Shown here: piece after piece, positions 31,601 to 40,737 of the stretch
Numbering within the stretch: the first letter of the stretch is position 1
Layout of the letters: every line of letters starts with the position of its first letter
DNA from: an uncultured Clostridia bacterium
Lineage (GTDB): Bacteria; Bacillota; Clostridia; TANB77; CAG-508
Assembly (NCBI GenBank): GCA_947632605.1
Contig: CANRPX010000008.1
Location: 1-64,000 of the forward strand
DNA length: 64,000 nucleotides
Direction: 5' to 3'
Translations under genes and position numbers: made by a program
Notes under the pieces: generated by a model
What the model saw: only the letters and a program-made list of their open reading frames with translations
The model's database searches: none
What the model was told of the DNA's origin: nothing

Positions 31601-34600
31601 TTGTGTTTTCATTGTTATGATCTTCTTCATTCTCTAATAATACATATCCTTCACTAGTATCTGTTAATTGTATTGTTTTATTTTCGAAAAGTGTTCCTCT
31701 ATAAAAGAATGTTCCTGATACTTTTACAATAAATTCAAATGTTTGATCTTTAAGTAAATTTTTTATCTCATCATTTGGGTCATCTACTGTTTTTTCTATT
31801 GTTATCAAAGCTTGTTCTTGTGTTGTATTTGAATTTACAAAACTGCAATCGAATTTACCAGATACGATGTTTTCAGAATTCATTCTTCCTTTTAGTCCAT
31901 TGCCTTCAACAGTAAGTCCTTTGTCTCTGTTTGAATTTTGTGTTTCTGTACTATTAAATGAAAGTACATTTTTATATGGACAATCTTTATCTGTACAATT
32001 ATCATGATGATAAATACACCAATTTTCATCTTCTACTATTTTGAAATATGGATTATTTCCATAAGCCCATGCGTATTCATCTTTTGTTTCTCCAATCCAT
32101 TTTAAGTCATTTAAATCTTTAAGAGTTGCTATAATTTCTTTTTGCTCATACGGTTTTCCTGCTTCATCTAATGCAATTTTTGTACAAGCAGGATCACTAT
32201 AAACATTTACGAAAAATTTAAATTCAAACTTTTTCAATTCTTCTTGTGAGAAACGTTTTTTACTTTCCTCTGTTATAGTTTTAACTACACCTAATTTTGC
32301 TTTTTCTGGTGTAGGAGTATTTATTACGTATATTTGTATTAATTTATCTTTACCAAAGTTTCCAATGCTATTTTCTGTAATCTTAACTTCTTGGCTTCCA
32401 ATTGGTAAATCTGCCTCTTCTACATTATATATAGGTGCTTCTCCATCTTGATTCCATTCGGCATCAATAAATGCTGCAGCTGCTTCTTTTTCTGCTTGTG
32501 ATGCAGTGTCTAGTACACCTTTTACTTTTACCGTTAATACTTGTGATTTTCCTTCTGGTATTTGCCATTGTGAACCATTATATGAAATTTTACAATTTCC
32601 ATCTTTTGCTTGTATTGTTACTTTTACAGTATAATCTTTATCTAACAAGCTATATTGATCTGTGTTAAATCCAGTTGATTTAATTATTTTAATAATTCCT
32701 ATTTTGCCATTAACTTTTTCTGGAACATTTGTTATTGTTGATTCGGGATTATTTATTTTACTTCCATTAACTGTTCCTTCTTTAGATCCTTCTACTGCAA
32801 CAGGTTTTCCTATTATTGCAATCTTTCCATCTCCATAACTTCCACTTGCATTTGATATACTTGCTAAATCGTATGATACTTCTGTGCTATTACCATATAT
32901 ATCTTTTCTATATTTTTTTACCTCTTTTATTTCATAAGTTGGAGCTGGTTCGCCATCTTCCCAATATTTTGTTGAGGTTTTAACTGTATTCATTCCACCT
33001 GCTACATAAGGTATTTGCAATGTTTCTGTTGTTATATTTCCATTTTGATTTGTTTGAACAACAATTTCAAAAATATCTCCTTCTGCTACATCTTCATCTG
33101 TTACTTCTTTTTTTATTTCAAGCACACTAAAATGTGGTAATGGTAGCTTATCATAGTTTATTGATGTATATTCCCACCATCTAGCTGCACCTCTAGTAAC
33201 TGATTGGATTTGAGCTGGAATATTTGCTTGAGATATAGAAAATTCTAAGTCTTCCCAAACATATATTTCAAGTGGAGGTGGCATAGTTATAGTTTGAAAT
33301 TGTTCATCTCCCATTTTGTCTAATACTACTTTCATTGCTAAACCATCTAAATATTTTTCTTCTGATATTTCATTTCCATTACCATCATAATATGCTACTC
33401 TGTCGAAAACTCTCTTTGTTTTAGGATTTCCATCTTCATCCAATACTACATTTCCATCATCATCTGTAACATCTTCTGTTTTGTATAAATTCTTTTTTTC
33501 AAAATTACTAAAAAAATCTTTTGCATCTGGATGGTTTATAATAACTGGATGTCCTGTTTGATCATCATAAAACCATGCAATAGAATCTGGATCACGATAA
33601 TTATCCCAAAGATTTCCTTCTGGAACATCTGCAGATCTATAAACAACAATCCAATCCCAACTCATAGTTCCATCGTTATATGCCTCCATTAATACTCCTA
33701 ATATTTGATCAGCAGTCCAGCCATTTCCCCATCTATATACTTTATTTTGAAAACCAGTAGATGACCATTCGATTTTACGTACTACACAATACTCTTGTGA
33801 TTTTAAATAATCAAATAGTTCCCATCTTACCTCATCTATTTTATCATAAACTTCTTTTGAATATTCTCCAAAAGTTGTTCCTTCAATATGAACTTTATCA
33901 TAACTTCCTTCATATTTTTCATATTTTCCACCAGCATTTTGATACATAAAGTCAACTTTTAAATCGTATATATCTGTATATGTTTCATCATAATCTAATA
34001 TAATATAAAATTCTTCATTATCATGTATTTTGTAAAATCCTTTTAATTCTCCATCTATTTCCTTTGGATAATCTTCTTCTTTTAATTTCTCTAAAGTTAA
34101 ATTTTGTGAATTTCCACTAGTTTTTCTTGCTAATTCATATTTTCTATTTTCTTTTAAGTTATCTAATTCCCTTACATTATTCTGATTATCTTTAACAAAT
34201 ATATGAATACCACAAATTCCGGCATAATTTTCATATTCATAATAATCTATTTTAAAAGGTCCTATTGTCCATTTTTGTGTTTCTTCAGAAAAAACTGTTG
34301 TTAAATTATCATTTGCAACAAAAGTTGGTTTATATTCTATTGGAAATCCATTAAATACTGTATCTTCAATTATCTTTTGTTTGGATTCTGTACCTTTAAT
34401 TTTTGGATCTGTTATATATGTTTGAAAATTCATTGATTCATCATATAAACCATCATCATTTTCAGTAGCTGTAAAATTAAATAATTTCCACCAAGCAACT
34501 TGTAAAGGTGTTTTTTCAGTAGTCCCTGTTATTGAGTTTATTTCTGAAAGAACAAATGCTTTTGCTGCTCCATTACTTTTATCTGACACACAATCTATTA

Positions 34601-35375
34601 TATTACTACCATACTCACATGGTGTATTATATTCATAATCATATACAGTATCTGTAATCATTCCAGAAGCAATTCTTTTTATAATTTTGTTAGAACCACT
34701 TATATTGAATGTTTTTAATCCTATTGTTTCTCCTTCTTCAACATGAACTCCTGTTTTATCTAGTTCAGGATATATTGAATCAGTTATACTTGGTACTTCA
34801 AAAATTTCTGTTACCTCATCACTTTCATCTAATGTTAAATTAAAATATGTTTCATGTGCCCAATAACCAGCTGCAACTAAATCAGAAATATATGTTTTAC
34901 TTCCTGTTATACCCCATCCTCTTCTAGTACATGTTACTCTTAAATTTGGGCATAAATCTGCATCATACCAAAAAACATTTGGTTCTCCTGTTTTAGGTGC
35001 AGTTTTAGTATCAACAGAAGGATTATCTTTAGAATATATATATTCCTTTGCAAAATCTGGATCTATTAAAGCTCCTCCTGTCCAATGACCACTTACTCCG
35101 GCAGCACCGCCACTACCTTCTGATCCTACTTCATCTTCTCCATTGTCAGCTCTTTCTGCTCCATCTTTTGTCTTACCTGCATCTGCAGAAACAACACCCT
35201 CATCTTCTCCTACTCCTACCCATGCAGGATCTGTTCCAATATATTCTGTTTGTCCAGTTTTCCAATAATCATGATCTCCCGCACTAGCAAAGGTCTTTTG
35301 AGTAATTCCCAATATGGAAAATATAATTATTGATATTATTAATATTTTTTCTTTTAGTTTCATTTTTTTATCCAT
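25698..35375 (-). CDS. Giant surface protein (3225 aa) with thioester-like domain, eight Cna-B-like repeats and TPPTG anchor
   Basis: The largest gene here. Order: signal peptide (about 1-31); a Gly/Asp/Glu-rich linker (about 45-95); an N-terminal domain with VTCTRRG (Cys149) and PLQVAWW (Gln292), again thioester-like; eight prealbumin-like repeats between about 748 and 1862; two SdrD-B-like segments (GGTVWEDD about 1870, GIAWEDKS about 2470); and a conserved tail. The C-terminus is TFTPPTG, a hydrophobic segment and Lys/Arg residues. It is collinear with the 2739-aa protein but well diverged, so the duplication is old. The start ATG is one base after the preceding stop; its ribosome binding site (GGTGA) lies inside the last codons of that gene. 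Proposed role: surface adhesin or pilus-like fibre. No sortase lies in the window. Confidence 0.8.
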   Translation of the reverse strand: MDKKMKLKEKILIISIIIFSILGITQKTFASAGDHDYWKTGQTEYIGTDPAWVGVGEDEGVVSADAGKTKDGAERADNGEDEVGSEGSGGAAGVSGHWTGGALIDPDFAKEYIYSKDNPSVDTKTAPKTGEPNVFWYDADLCPNLRVTCTRRGWGITGSKTYISDLVAAGYWAHETYFNLTLDESDEVTEIFEVPSITDSIYPELDKTGVHVEEGETIGLKTFNISGSNKIIKRIASGMITDTVYDYEYNTPCEYGSNIIDCVSDKSNGAAKAFVLSEINSITGTTEKTPLQVAWWKLFNFTATENDDGLYDESMNFQTYITDPKIKGTESKQKIIEDTVFNGFPIEYKPTFVANDNLTTVFSEETQKWTIGPFKIDYYEYENYAGICGIHIFVKDNQNNVRELDNLKENRKYELARKTSGNSQNLTLEKLKEEDYPKEIDGELKGFYKIHDNEEFYIILDYDETYTDIYDLKVDFMYQNAGGKYEKYEGSYDKVHIEGTTFGEYSKEVYDKIDEVRWELFDYLKSQEYCVVRKIEWSSTGFQNKVYRWGNGWTADQILGVLMEAYNDGTMSWDWIVVYRSADVPEGNLWDNYRDPDSIAWFYDDQTGHPVIINHPDAKDFFSNFEKKNLYKTEDVTDDDGNVVLDEDGNPKTKRVFDRVAYYDGNGNEISEEKYLDGLAMKVVLDKMGDEQFQTITMPPPLEIYVWEDLEFSISQANIPAQIQSVTRGAARWWEYTSINYDKLPLPHFSVLEIKKEVTDEDVAEGDIFEIVVQTNQNGNITTETLQIPYVAGGMNTVKTSTKYWEDGEPAPTYEIKEVKKYRKDIYGNSTEVSYDLASISNASGSYGDGKIAIIGKPVAVEGSKEGTVNGSKINNPESTITNVPEKVNGKIGIIKIIKSTGFNTDQYSLLDKDYTVKVTIQAKDGNCKISYNGSQWQIPEGKSQVLTVKVKGVLDTASQAEKEAAAAFIDAEWNQDGEAPIYNVEEADLPIGSQEVKITENSIGNFGKDKLIQIYVINTPTPEKAKLGVVKTITEESKKRFSQEELKKFEFKFFVNVYSDPACTKIALDEAGKPYEQKEIIATLKDLNDLKWIGETKDEYAWAYGNNPYFKIVEDENWCIYHHDNCTDKDCPYKNVLSFNSTETQNSNRDKGLTVEGNGLKGRMNSENIVSGKFDCSFVNSNTTQEQALITIEKTVDDPNDEIKNLLKDQTFEFIVKVSGTFFYRGTLFENKTIQLTDTSEGYVLLENEEDHNNENTIKISMNNNDYAYWPQGDKDKYLITWYGEAPKYSVEENLQGKSVTTSDGVNHEIFASGLPKDGTLDEKEKDGTGIHNITVKAENHAEDGDGGYIKVIKKLVLTDGREVTSDLVSQELINRLRFKFNFVIKNKDTEVDSFERILGRDDCVYHEDTKTWTWEYTSPRYDWAKGEQLTYTVTEDTSYLNSDLVDFLNIEAKEGVSGNSFSGVIPDAGKIDPNDFAIEVNGTITNVLIESSGNLRIQKEITKETPNLDLTKFKFKVTINGKFSIGSTDYNGEYVFYVGGDSENRLTRNGNVATWDTSALGGIHWYGTPPTYTVEEVENQNCTLKNSQNTTGTLNRDNVVTAVFVNEPNQVPKDYGGTIKIRKELTLNGQSGTLPNEVAKQNAENAEFRFNVTVNNNGVETKQEITVKAGDEWVSDRYVWKEGENPPTYTVEEIGGTEGFIFDHLEVDGKQVAKAEGELKDGTSVDIVAVNKMQINQGRFRITKNVIYNKLIDKATSQNFKMTVVVTGTFAEEVGSWGSVSSAEKLNDNTYKLTLTLGDKDVYTSPTIKWYGNEEPVFTVEEERVEGWERPEYSNNGDKGVHLLPEVNGSLNVVDVVVTNKIGVMIELTMDLGGTVWEDDVRPGAGKNNSDSTENGIINEEWEKGIDGVEVYVYRVLMNGGSEIRRTLADEANNIGHGDVYNFGISYPIITSGGGKWKAEGLNVTGLSESEKSSGATSVKYDVKFVYDGQTYEPTSVLSYVSGAGVNGENSYSSGGVDDYVNSAPTDRLNKYGNSSMADDINRAEVDNRIQEIYGKTPIDGSGNTLGTVNGITGERDVFYESDSTNEDTLIKGRRISKLQTTDKYGVAYDLFKTEATTSQVGLQFPVDNAYKLDIVGTQITVDGYTQIYKATYEHCLHINLGLKKRKEVDVEATKDLYSAKVVVDGKELDYKFNKLSDMIAKNGSGEYNRVSDYSQMNQVQYELGLYKTDYFYRAELYRTNSELYDSVVKYYHSFDSRLPSDSELEVYLTYRIDVTNNSSPIYDVIIDSLDDYSSTSLGTPISTSIIKIVNGERKLVADKSYLSSNPDYSLEEASSGHGVTWNLAERNINSSDGSTYNKFNASNLSIRLRSGESRYIYVTYAIQKDTIDNIDSTIILGNKSNIVEIAKYSSNYAGTDNSAGKIDRDSAPANVNIRSYNDENLFYEDDSDAAPVLNLTLVNNDRKVSGIAWEDKSGDEEGTREEKTTFDKGEARIGGLTTQLVEKIKLPDINPDGMRATTNTEYDFLWPTSERLDYLGGKTLEELTGFDSTTETSRVKVEGKVLDKDGKEVDGIITQVGQYDFSGIPTGDYVVRFVYGNDKTELPDEDAYDLTPAQALDSEGNSYSDNSKIYTANYDGDIVGMTAAVYNGQDYKSTIYQKGFTEVDGEGNVTNSYHDLSNGSLADAKVSDARDSEYRRLEVIANSETITNTNSNVLASANDLSKDHKDLYGDYAMFADTAKINLDIEGNLGGVRTVESVEKPIENGVLTYTAVNTTYYVENIDFGLIERPENNVVLDKEIKEIKITTSDQKVIFDALYNINYTEKDEHEVNVNNPTQVVITKLQDESGHDSGKYLVAEVTLDTENSVGIDQLQALNKNEIKPVNAKYSGTQNFRFINVDTEILQGTTIEIDYQIAAINVGEIDYTGKDLSEINDPTTINTPEKFIQKTDRSEIRRSILGLADIARDNSSKDIIKLGSTLGSYYYTGNVAANDKVVKSKVRQIVDYVDNDAMFDDALNEENDHIWRNTSINELTGNGYTNDRLVDVSVIPEYEVLDKHQVLYKTDQRNNLVLSTDDQTPSDENIKSNANFEKELIPYIADTTSNKEEYISRINLTVTKTVSAQDDADNLSYDNLTEIVKIENSVGRRDMAIITGNANPEGGEFPQSLKERDASATELITFTPPTGIDTKGVIKTQVIIVIICALSIVSLGIVAIKKLVIRKTFFK

Positions 35376-35376
35376 A

Positions 35377-38300
35377 TTAGATCACCCACTTTCTTCTTGA
35401 GATTACAATTTTATTATAAGTAATAAATATTACTATAGATCCTAATAAAATTGTTGTTATAATTATTGAAGCATATATTAATTTTTCACCTGTTTTTATT
35501 AATATGCTTACATCTGCTGAACTTATATCATTTTCTTTTTGTATTTTGTTTCCTGGAGTTGAATTTCTATCTTTAACTCCTAAAACATTATAGTCTTCAT
35601 AAATTTCTGCTATATTATTTACTATTCCAGTATTTTCTTCATTCATTTGCTTTGTAAGTACCAGTTTCAGTGTTGCTGATTCACCAGGTTTTAATTCTTT
35701 ATTTGATAATTTTTCACTATATATATTGCCATCAGAACCTGTATACCAATCTTTATTAGATTCTAATGAAGAATTAAATTGCATATCTTTTGGCATATAG
35801 TCTACTATCTTTTTAACATATCCTGCAATATCTCCAACATTTGAAACTGTTATTGTATATTCTATAAATACTGTTGAACCTGATAAGTATTTTGCTGCAA
35901 TATCTGTTTTTGCTAATTTTACATTATCATATTCTTCTGTTGTTGTTTCTTTTGAAGTTTGTACAACTACTTTTGAAATGGTTTTATCTAACTGTAAATC
36001 AAATTTATTAATTAGTATTAAACCAATATCTATATTAGCTATACTTCCGTTTTCTATTTTTATGGTATCTGTTACTGCTCCATTTTTGGTTTTACCGCTT
36101 TGGTCTATAGTAGTAAGAATTGCATCTGAATTAGTATTACTTGCTACACCTTCTTTTTGATATGTTGTAACAGTATATTTATCTGAGTCATATTCAAAAA
36201 TTACTAAGTAACTACCAGCTTTTACTCCTGAAAATTCATAAGTTCCACTTGTATTTGTTTTAGTTGTATTTTGTATAATTCCTGATTCACTTTCAATTAA
36301 TTTTACTGTTATTCCATTTAATAATTCTTCATTATTACTTCTTGCACCATCTGAATTACTATCAAACCAAGCTGTTCCTGATATTTTATATGTTTTTTCT
36401 ATATTATTTTTTGGAATTGTGTAAGAAGACTTTTCTTCATATTCTGTGTTATTATCAGAAGCTTCTATAATGTGTGTTATTGAATTACTTGTAACACTAT
36501 CTGTTTCTTCAGATTCCAAAATAGCATAATTTGTTACAGATTTTTCACTAGCTCCATTTAAACTTAATGCTACTGCTTGTAAGTTAACCACTAATTCTTG
36601 TCCTGGATCTATATTAGTTGTTATGTTTACATTGTCTTTTATTAATCCTGATCTATTAACTTCTGAACCATTTAAGACATAATTTATATTTGTTATTCCT
36701 ATACCATCTGGAACAACTTCTGATAGATTTACACTAGTTGCATTTACTTTTCCATCATTTCTTATATTATAAGTATATTTTAAAGTCTCCCCTTCTTTTA
36801 TATATGTATCTTCATTTGTACTTGTCTGTGTAATTGTAAGTATTGGTTTTGCTATATTTACTGTTACAGTATTTGATGTATGAATTTCCGTATTTTCTCC
36901 TTTAGCTGTCGTATTTGTTTCTACCTTCTTTTCTGTAACATCGTCTTCTAATTTATTTGTTTCAACTGTCAATTTAATTGAAACTGTTTTTCCAGGTTCT
37001 AATTTATCAAAATGCCATTTTAAATCCCTTGTCTTTTCATCGTATTCATATTCGTTAGAACTTTCTATTAATTTAAATTCATTTGGTAATTTTTTTGTCA
37101 CTTCTAAATTATTAACGATTTTATCTGCGTTTTCATTCTCTATATTTATATAAAAACTAACTTGTGCATTTTCTTTTACTAAATCTTCATTGTTCATTAT
37201 TGATTCTTTAATAGATAATTCTCCTTGAATTACTTCTATTTTTACAGAACCTTTTTCTTCTTTTCCAAAATTATCTGCAGTAACTGTAACAGTCGGTTCT
37301 ATAATTTCTGATTCTGGTTTTACTTGTTCTCCTTTTTCATTTTTTACATAATCTAAAGTATATGCTCTTACATAAATTTTTAATTCTTCTGAACTTTTTG
37401 CTTCTATATTTGGAATTATAAAATTTGATAGAACATAAAGATTAAAATCTATCATTTTTGTTTTATATGGTTCTACAGTAATATCGTTTCTATTAGATTC
37501 ATAGCGAATATATCCAGCTTTTTCATTTAAATTAATTTCCACATTTACATTCTCAGCAGCTATTTCTCCAACATTTTCTACAACTACATCTAAATAAAAT
37601 TCTTCATATTCTTTTACTTGTTCTTTACTTGGTGTTACTGTTAATTTTAATTCTGGACCTACACCAGTAGTTAAACCTACAATATCTGCTGTTTCGAATT
37701 CATTTGTTTTTGCTACTTCTGAATTGTTTCTATAATATATACCAAATGTACCATAAGCATATTCATTATGTGGTAAGTTTTCTGGCACTACAAAATTATA
37801 GGCAAATCTTAATATTTCATTTTCTGCCATTTCATAGTTCTCTTCTGCTGGTACTATTAAGTATGATTTTATTGTTTCTATATTTGCTGGTTCTAATGTC
37901 CATCCATTGTTTTCATCTTTTAAGTCTTTACTTGCTTCTCCATTTTCTGAATAGTATATTAAGAAGCTTCCTCTATTTTGTTCATTTACTTCTATTGGTC
38001 CTGCTAATTTTGTATCTATTGTTGTTCCTAATTCTTCTCCACTATTTAAGTCTTTTACTCCTTTATATGCTATTCTTCCTAGTATACTTACATTACTTAC
38101 TGTATTTCTATTGTTGTTCATTACTATTAGTTCTTCTCTTGCTGTTATTCCTGCTCCGTATACTCCTATTATTCCTTCTTTCTTTCCTTGTCTTACTGAT
38201 GTTACTGTGCTTCCTTCTGCATTATAATTTGATATACTATTTACTGCTACTAATCCTGTTGGTGCTGAGTATTCTATTCCTACTTCTTTTACTCCTCCAT

Positions 38301-40737
38301 CTACATAATTTGTCGCTTCACTATTTGTATATCTTAATATTACTTTCTCTTCTTTTGCTGGTGCATACATATTTACTTTTATATTTACGTTCATTACTAT
38401 ATTTGTTCCATTTGTTAATGCACCTGAATTTATTCCTTCTTGTTTTCCATCTAATGTTACTCTTATTTTTCTTCCTTCTACACTACTTGAACTTATCTCT
38501 AAGCCTTCTCCATATAATAGATTTATGTTTGTTAATTCTACATTCTCTACATATTCTGGTAGCTCTATCTCAAATTCTGAATGTCCATATACATCTGATG
38601 TTTCTCTTTCATTATTTAATTTTATTCTCATTTCTACATCTGTATTTGTTTCTATTGTTGATAAGCTTTCTCTATCTATACTTAATGTTGCTTCTGTTGC
38701 TGTTTCTGTTAATCTCTCTTCTGTTCTTATTTTTCCTACTTCTACTCTTCCTTCTACATAGCTGTATTGTGCTTCCATTTTTGTTTCACTTGCTATTTTG
38801 TCTATGTTTTTATATGTCTCTTTATCTACACTTGCATCTCCTACTGCTTTTACTGTTCTTATTACTATGTTTCCTTCTCCTGTTGGCTTTGTCATTTCGA
38901 AACTTAATCTAGAATGTTTCTCTCCAAATCCTACCTCTATATTTCCGCTTTCATTTACTTCACTATCTTTATTTATTACGTTTATTACATTTCCTGCTTC
39001 ATCTTTTACTCTGATTTCTCCTGTCTCTCCTAAAATCTTTTCAAAGTTCTCTTTACTTACACTTATCCTTTTATAATATACATCATTTGTCTCTATTTCA
39101 TTTCCTGCTTTATCTACATATACATTTCTCTCATCTTTTACTTCCATTAATTCTACTATGTCTTTATATGAGATGTTTACTATTATCTCTTCTGGTATTT
39201 CTACTTCATATCTTCCTGGATTATTATAATTTATATATGTATATGCTTTACTTATTTCTTCTTTTTTATTTTCTATATTTATAGATACTATTTCTCCTGT
39301 TGTTCCTTCTAATTCGTATTTACTCTCTTTCTCTACTGTTACTATATTTTTGTTCTCTTCTTCTTCTATTCCACTTACTGTTGTCATTCTTGCTATTGTT
39401 TTTGTGTTTGTCTCTACTTTCTCGTCTTCTCCTACTTCTACATTTCCATAAGTGTATGTTACTAAGTATTCATCTACTCCTGATCCATTATATAATCTTT
39501 CTTCTTCTTTCTTCTCTCCTTCTTGTAAATACTCTCCTTCTGCTTCATTTACTTCTACCATTCGTTTTTCATTATTTACTTTTATTTTTAATTTATTTTC
39601 TTCTTCATTATATTCCCAGTTCTCTTCTCCAAATACTACTTCTCCTGCTTCTAATCCATTTGTTCCTTCTGTTGTGTTTGCTACTACTGTTATTTTACTT
39701 GGCTTTTCTCCTTTTACTACTGGTACTTCTATTTCTAATTCTGTTTCTTTTACTGGTAATGTGTTTTCTTCTACTTTATTATCTATTCTTTCTACTGTTT
39801 GTAAGATTACTCCTTCTTCGTATGTGATATATTTTGTTGCTGCTTCTTCTAATTTTACTTCTCTTTCATCTTTCCATGATACTCTTAATACCACTTCTTT
39901 TGATACTTCTTTTTCTTCTCCATCTTCATCTACATATATACCACTAAATCTTACTTTACTTTCTCCTGATGCTTTTTCTTCTCTTACATACTGTTCATTT
40001 CTGTACTCTATTGGTATTTGAAGATTCATTACCGCACCATTTTCAATTTGGCTAAAGAACAAAGTATTATCTTCAAAGTTTTCTAGATGCTCTTCTTGAT
40101 CTACAAGTTCTTCTATTGTTGTTCCTTCTACTTCTTCAGCATCACTTTCTTCTGCTATTTTTTCAACATTTGCAGAATTTTCTTGTTCTTCATTTTCATC
40201 TACAACACCTTGCATATTTTTTTCAATTTGTTCTTTTGCTACTTCAGCAATTGTTTTTTGTTCTTCTGCTGAATTTTCTGGAAGATCACTTTGAGTTTGT
40301 TCTTCCATCTGATTTTGTTCTTCAGTATTAGCATTTTCCTCTACATTTGAATTTTCTTCGACAACTTGATTTTGAACGACTTTATCTTGCTCTGATATTT
40401 CATCTCTTATATCAAAGTTTAATTCTTCTCCATCATTTGCCTCAACCACTTCAATTTTAGCATCCTTCAAATAGCCTTCCTTTTTGACGCTTAAATTAAC
40501 GTTAATGAATAATTCTTTGTTATTTACATCACTAATAACCGAAGTTCCTTGTTCTCCTCCGGCTTCAAAATAAGCGTCAAATTCAACATTTCTGCTACCT
40601 GTATCATTTGTAACGCCAAATATAACCTCTGCAAAACTTGATGCATAACTTTTGGTTATAAACGCAAAGTTTGCAAAAGTTAATGTAAATATTAGGATTA
40701 TTGCTAACAATTTTTCTAGAATTTTGTTCTTACACAT
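35377..40737 (-). CDS. Large surface protein with DUF11 and SdrD-B domains, paralog
   Basis: A 1786-aa paralog of the 1674-aa protein, in the same position of the upstream pair. The signal peptide (SYASSFA) and first 90 residues are similar. Residues about 115-220 are an extra Glu/Gln/Asn-rich acidic insertion absent from the other copy. Residues about 252-991 are encoded by the perfect 2.2-kb repeat. The rest (three DUF11-like domains, an SdrD-B domain with SGTAWFDSNSDGARSNNEE, and a final DUF11-like domain) is only moderately similar. The C-terminus is LIKTGE, a membrane segment and RRKWVI. The ATG has AAGGAGAA nine bases upstream. I could not name its promoter. Function is inferred only as a surface component. 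Confidence 0.8.
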   Translation of the reverse strand: MCKNKILEKLLAIILIFTLTFANFAFITKSYASSFAEVIFGVTNDTGSRNVEFDAYFEAGGEQGTSVISDVNNKELFINVNLSVKKEGYLKDAKIEVVEANDGEELNFDIRDEISEQDKVVQNQVVEENSNVEENANTEEQNQMEEQTQSDLPENSAEEQKTIAEVAKEQIEKNMQGVVDENEEQENSANVEKIAEESDAEEVEGTTIEELVDQEEHLENFEDNTLFFSQIENGAVMNLQIPIEYRNEQYVREEKASGESKVRFSGIYVDEDGEEKEVSKEVVLRVSWKDEREVKLEEAATKYITYEEGVILQTVERIDNKVEENTLPVKETELEIEVPVVKGEKPSKITVVANTTEGTNGLEAGEVVFGEENWEYNEEENKLKIKVNNEKRMVEVNEAEGEYLQEGEKKEEERLYNGSGVDEYLVTYTYGNVEVGEDEKVETNTKTIARMTTVSGIEEEENKNIVTVEKESKYELEGTTGEIVSINIENKKEEISKAYTYINYNNPGRYEVEIPEEIIVNISYKDIVELMEVKDERNVYVDKAGNEIETNDVYYKRISVSKENFEKILGETGEIRVKDEAGNVINVINKDSEVNESGNIEVGFGEKHSRLSFEMTKPTGEGNIVIRTVKAVGDASVDKETYKNIDKIASETKMEAQYSYVEGRVEVGKIRTEERLTETATEATLSIDRESLSTIETNTDVEMRIKLNNERETSDVYGHSEFEIELPEYVENVELTNINLLYGEGLEISSSSVEGRKIRVTLDGKQEGINSGALTNGTNIVMNVNIKVNMYAPAKEEKVILRYTNSEATNYVDGGVKEVGIEYSAPTGLVAVNSISNYNAEGSTVTSVRQGKKEGIIGVYGAGITAREELIVMNNNRNTVSNVSILGRIAYKGVKDLNSGEELGTTIDTKLAGPIEVNEQNRGSFLIYYSENGEASKDLKDENNGWTLEPANIETIKSYLIVPAEENYEMAENEILRFAYNFVVPENLPHNEYAYGTFGIYYRNNSEVAKTNEFETADIVGLTTGVGPELKLTVTPSKEQVKEYEEFYLDVVVENVGEIAAENVNVEINLNEKAGYIRYESNRNDITVEPYKTKMIDFNLYVLSNFIIPNIEAKSSEELKIYVRAYTLDYVKNEKGEQVKPESEIIEPTVTVTADNFGKEEKGSVKIEVIQGELSIKESIMNNEDLVKENAQVSFYINIENENADKIVNNLEVTKKLPNEFKLIESSNEYEYDEKTRDLKWHFDKLEPGKTVSIKLTVETNKLEDDVTEKKVETNTTAKGENTEIHTSNTVTVNIAKPILTITQTSTNEDTYIKEGETLKYTYNIRNDGKVNATSVNLSEVVPDGIGITNINYVLNGSEVNRSGLIKDNVNITTNIDPGQELVVNLQAVALSLNGASEKSVTNYAILESEETDSVTSNSITHIIEASDNNTEYEEKSSYTIPKNNIEKTYKISGTAWFDSNSDGARSNNEELLNGITVKLIESESGIIQNTTKTNTSGTYEFSGVKAGSYLVIFEYDSDKYTVTTYQKEGVASNTNSDAILTTIDQSGKTKNGAVTDTIKIENGSIANIDIGLILINKFDLQLDKTISKVVVQTSKETTTEEYDNVKLAKTDIAAKYLSGSTVFIEYTITVSNVGDIAGYVKKIVDYMPKDMQFNSSLESNKDWYTGSDGNIYSEKLSNKELKPGESATLKLVLTKQMNEENTGIVNNIAEIYEDYNVLGVKDRNSTPGNKIQKENDISSADVSILIKTGEKLIYASIIITTILLGSIVIFITYNKIVISRRKWVI
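37762..39982 (-). repeat. 2.2-kb perfect repeat, copy 2
   Basis: Partner of 22708-24928, same orientation, 15054 bases apart, length 2221. Both copies lie in frame inside paralogous genes, so they could recombine directly; a crossover would delete or duplicate one surface-protein pair. Confidence 0.9.
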
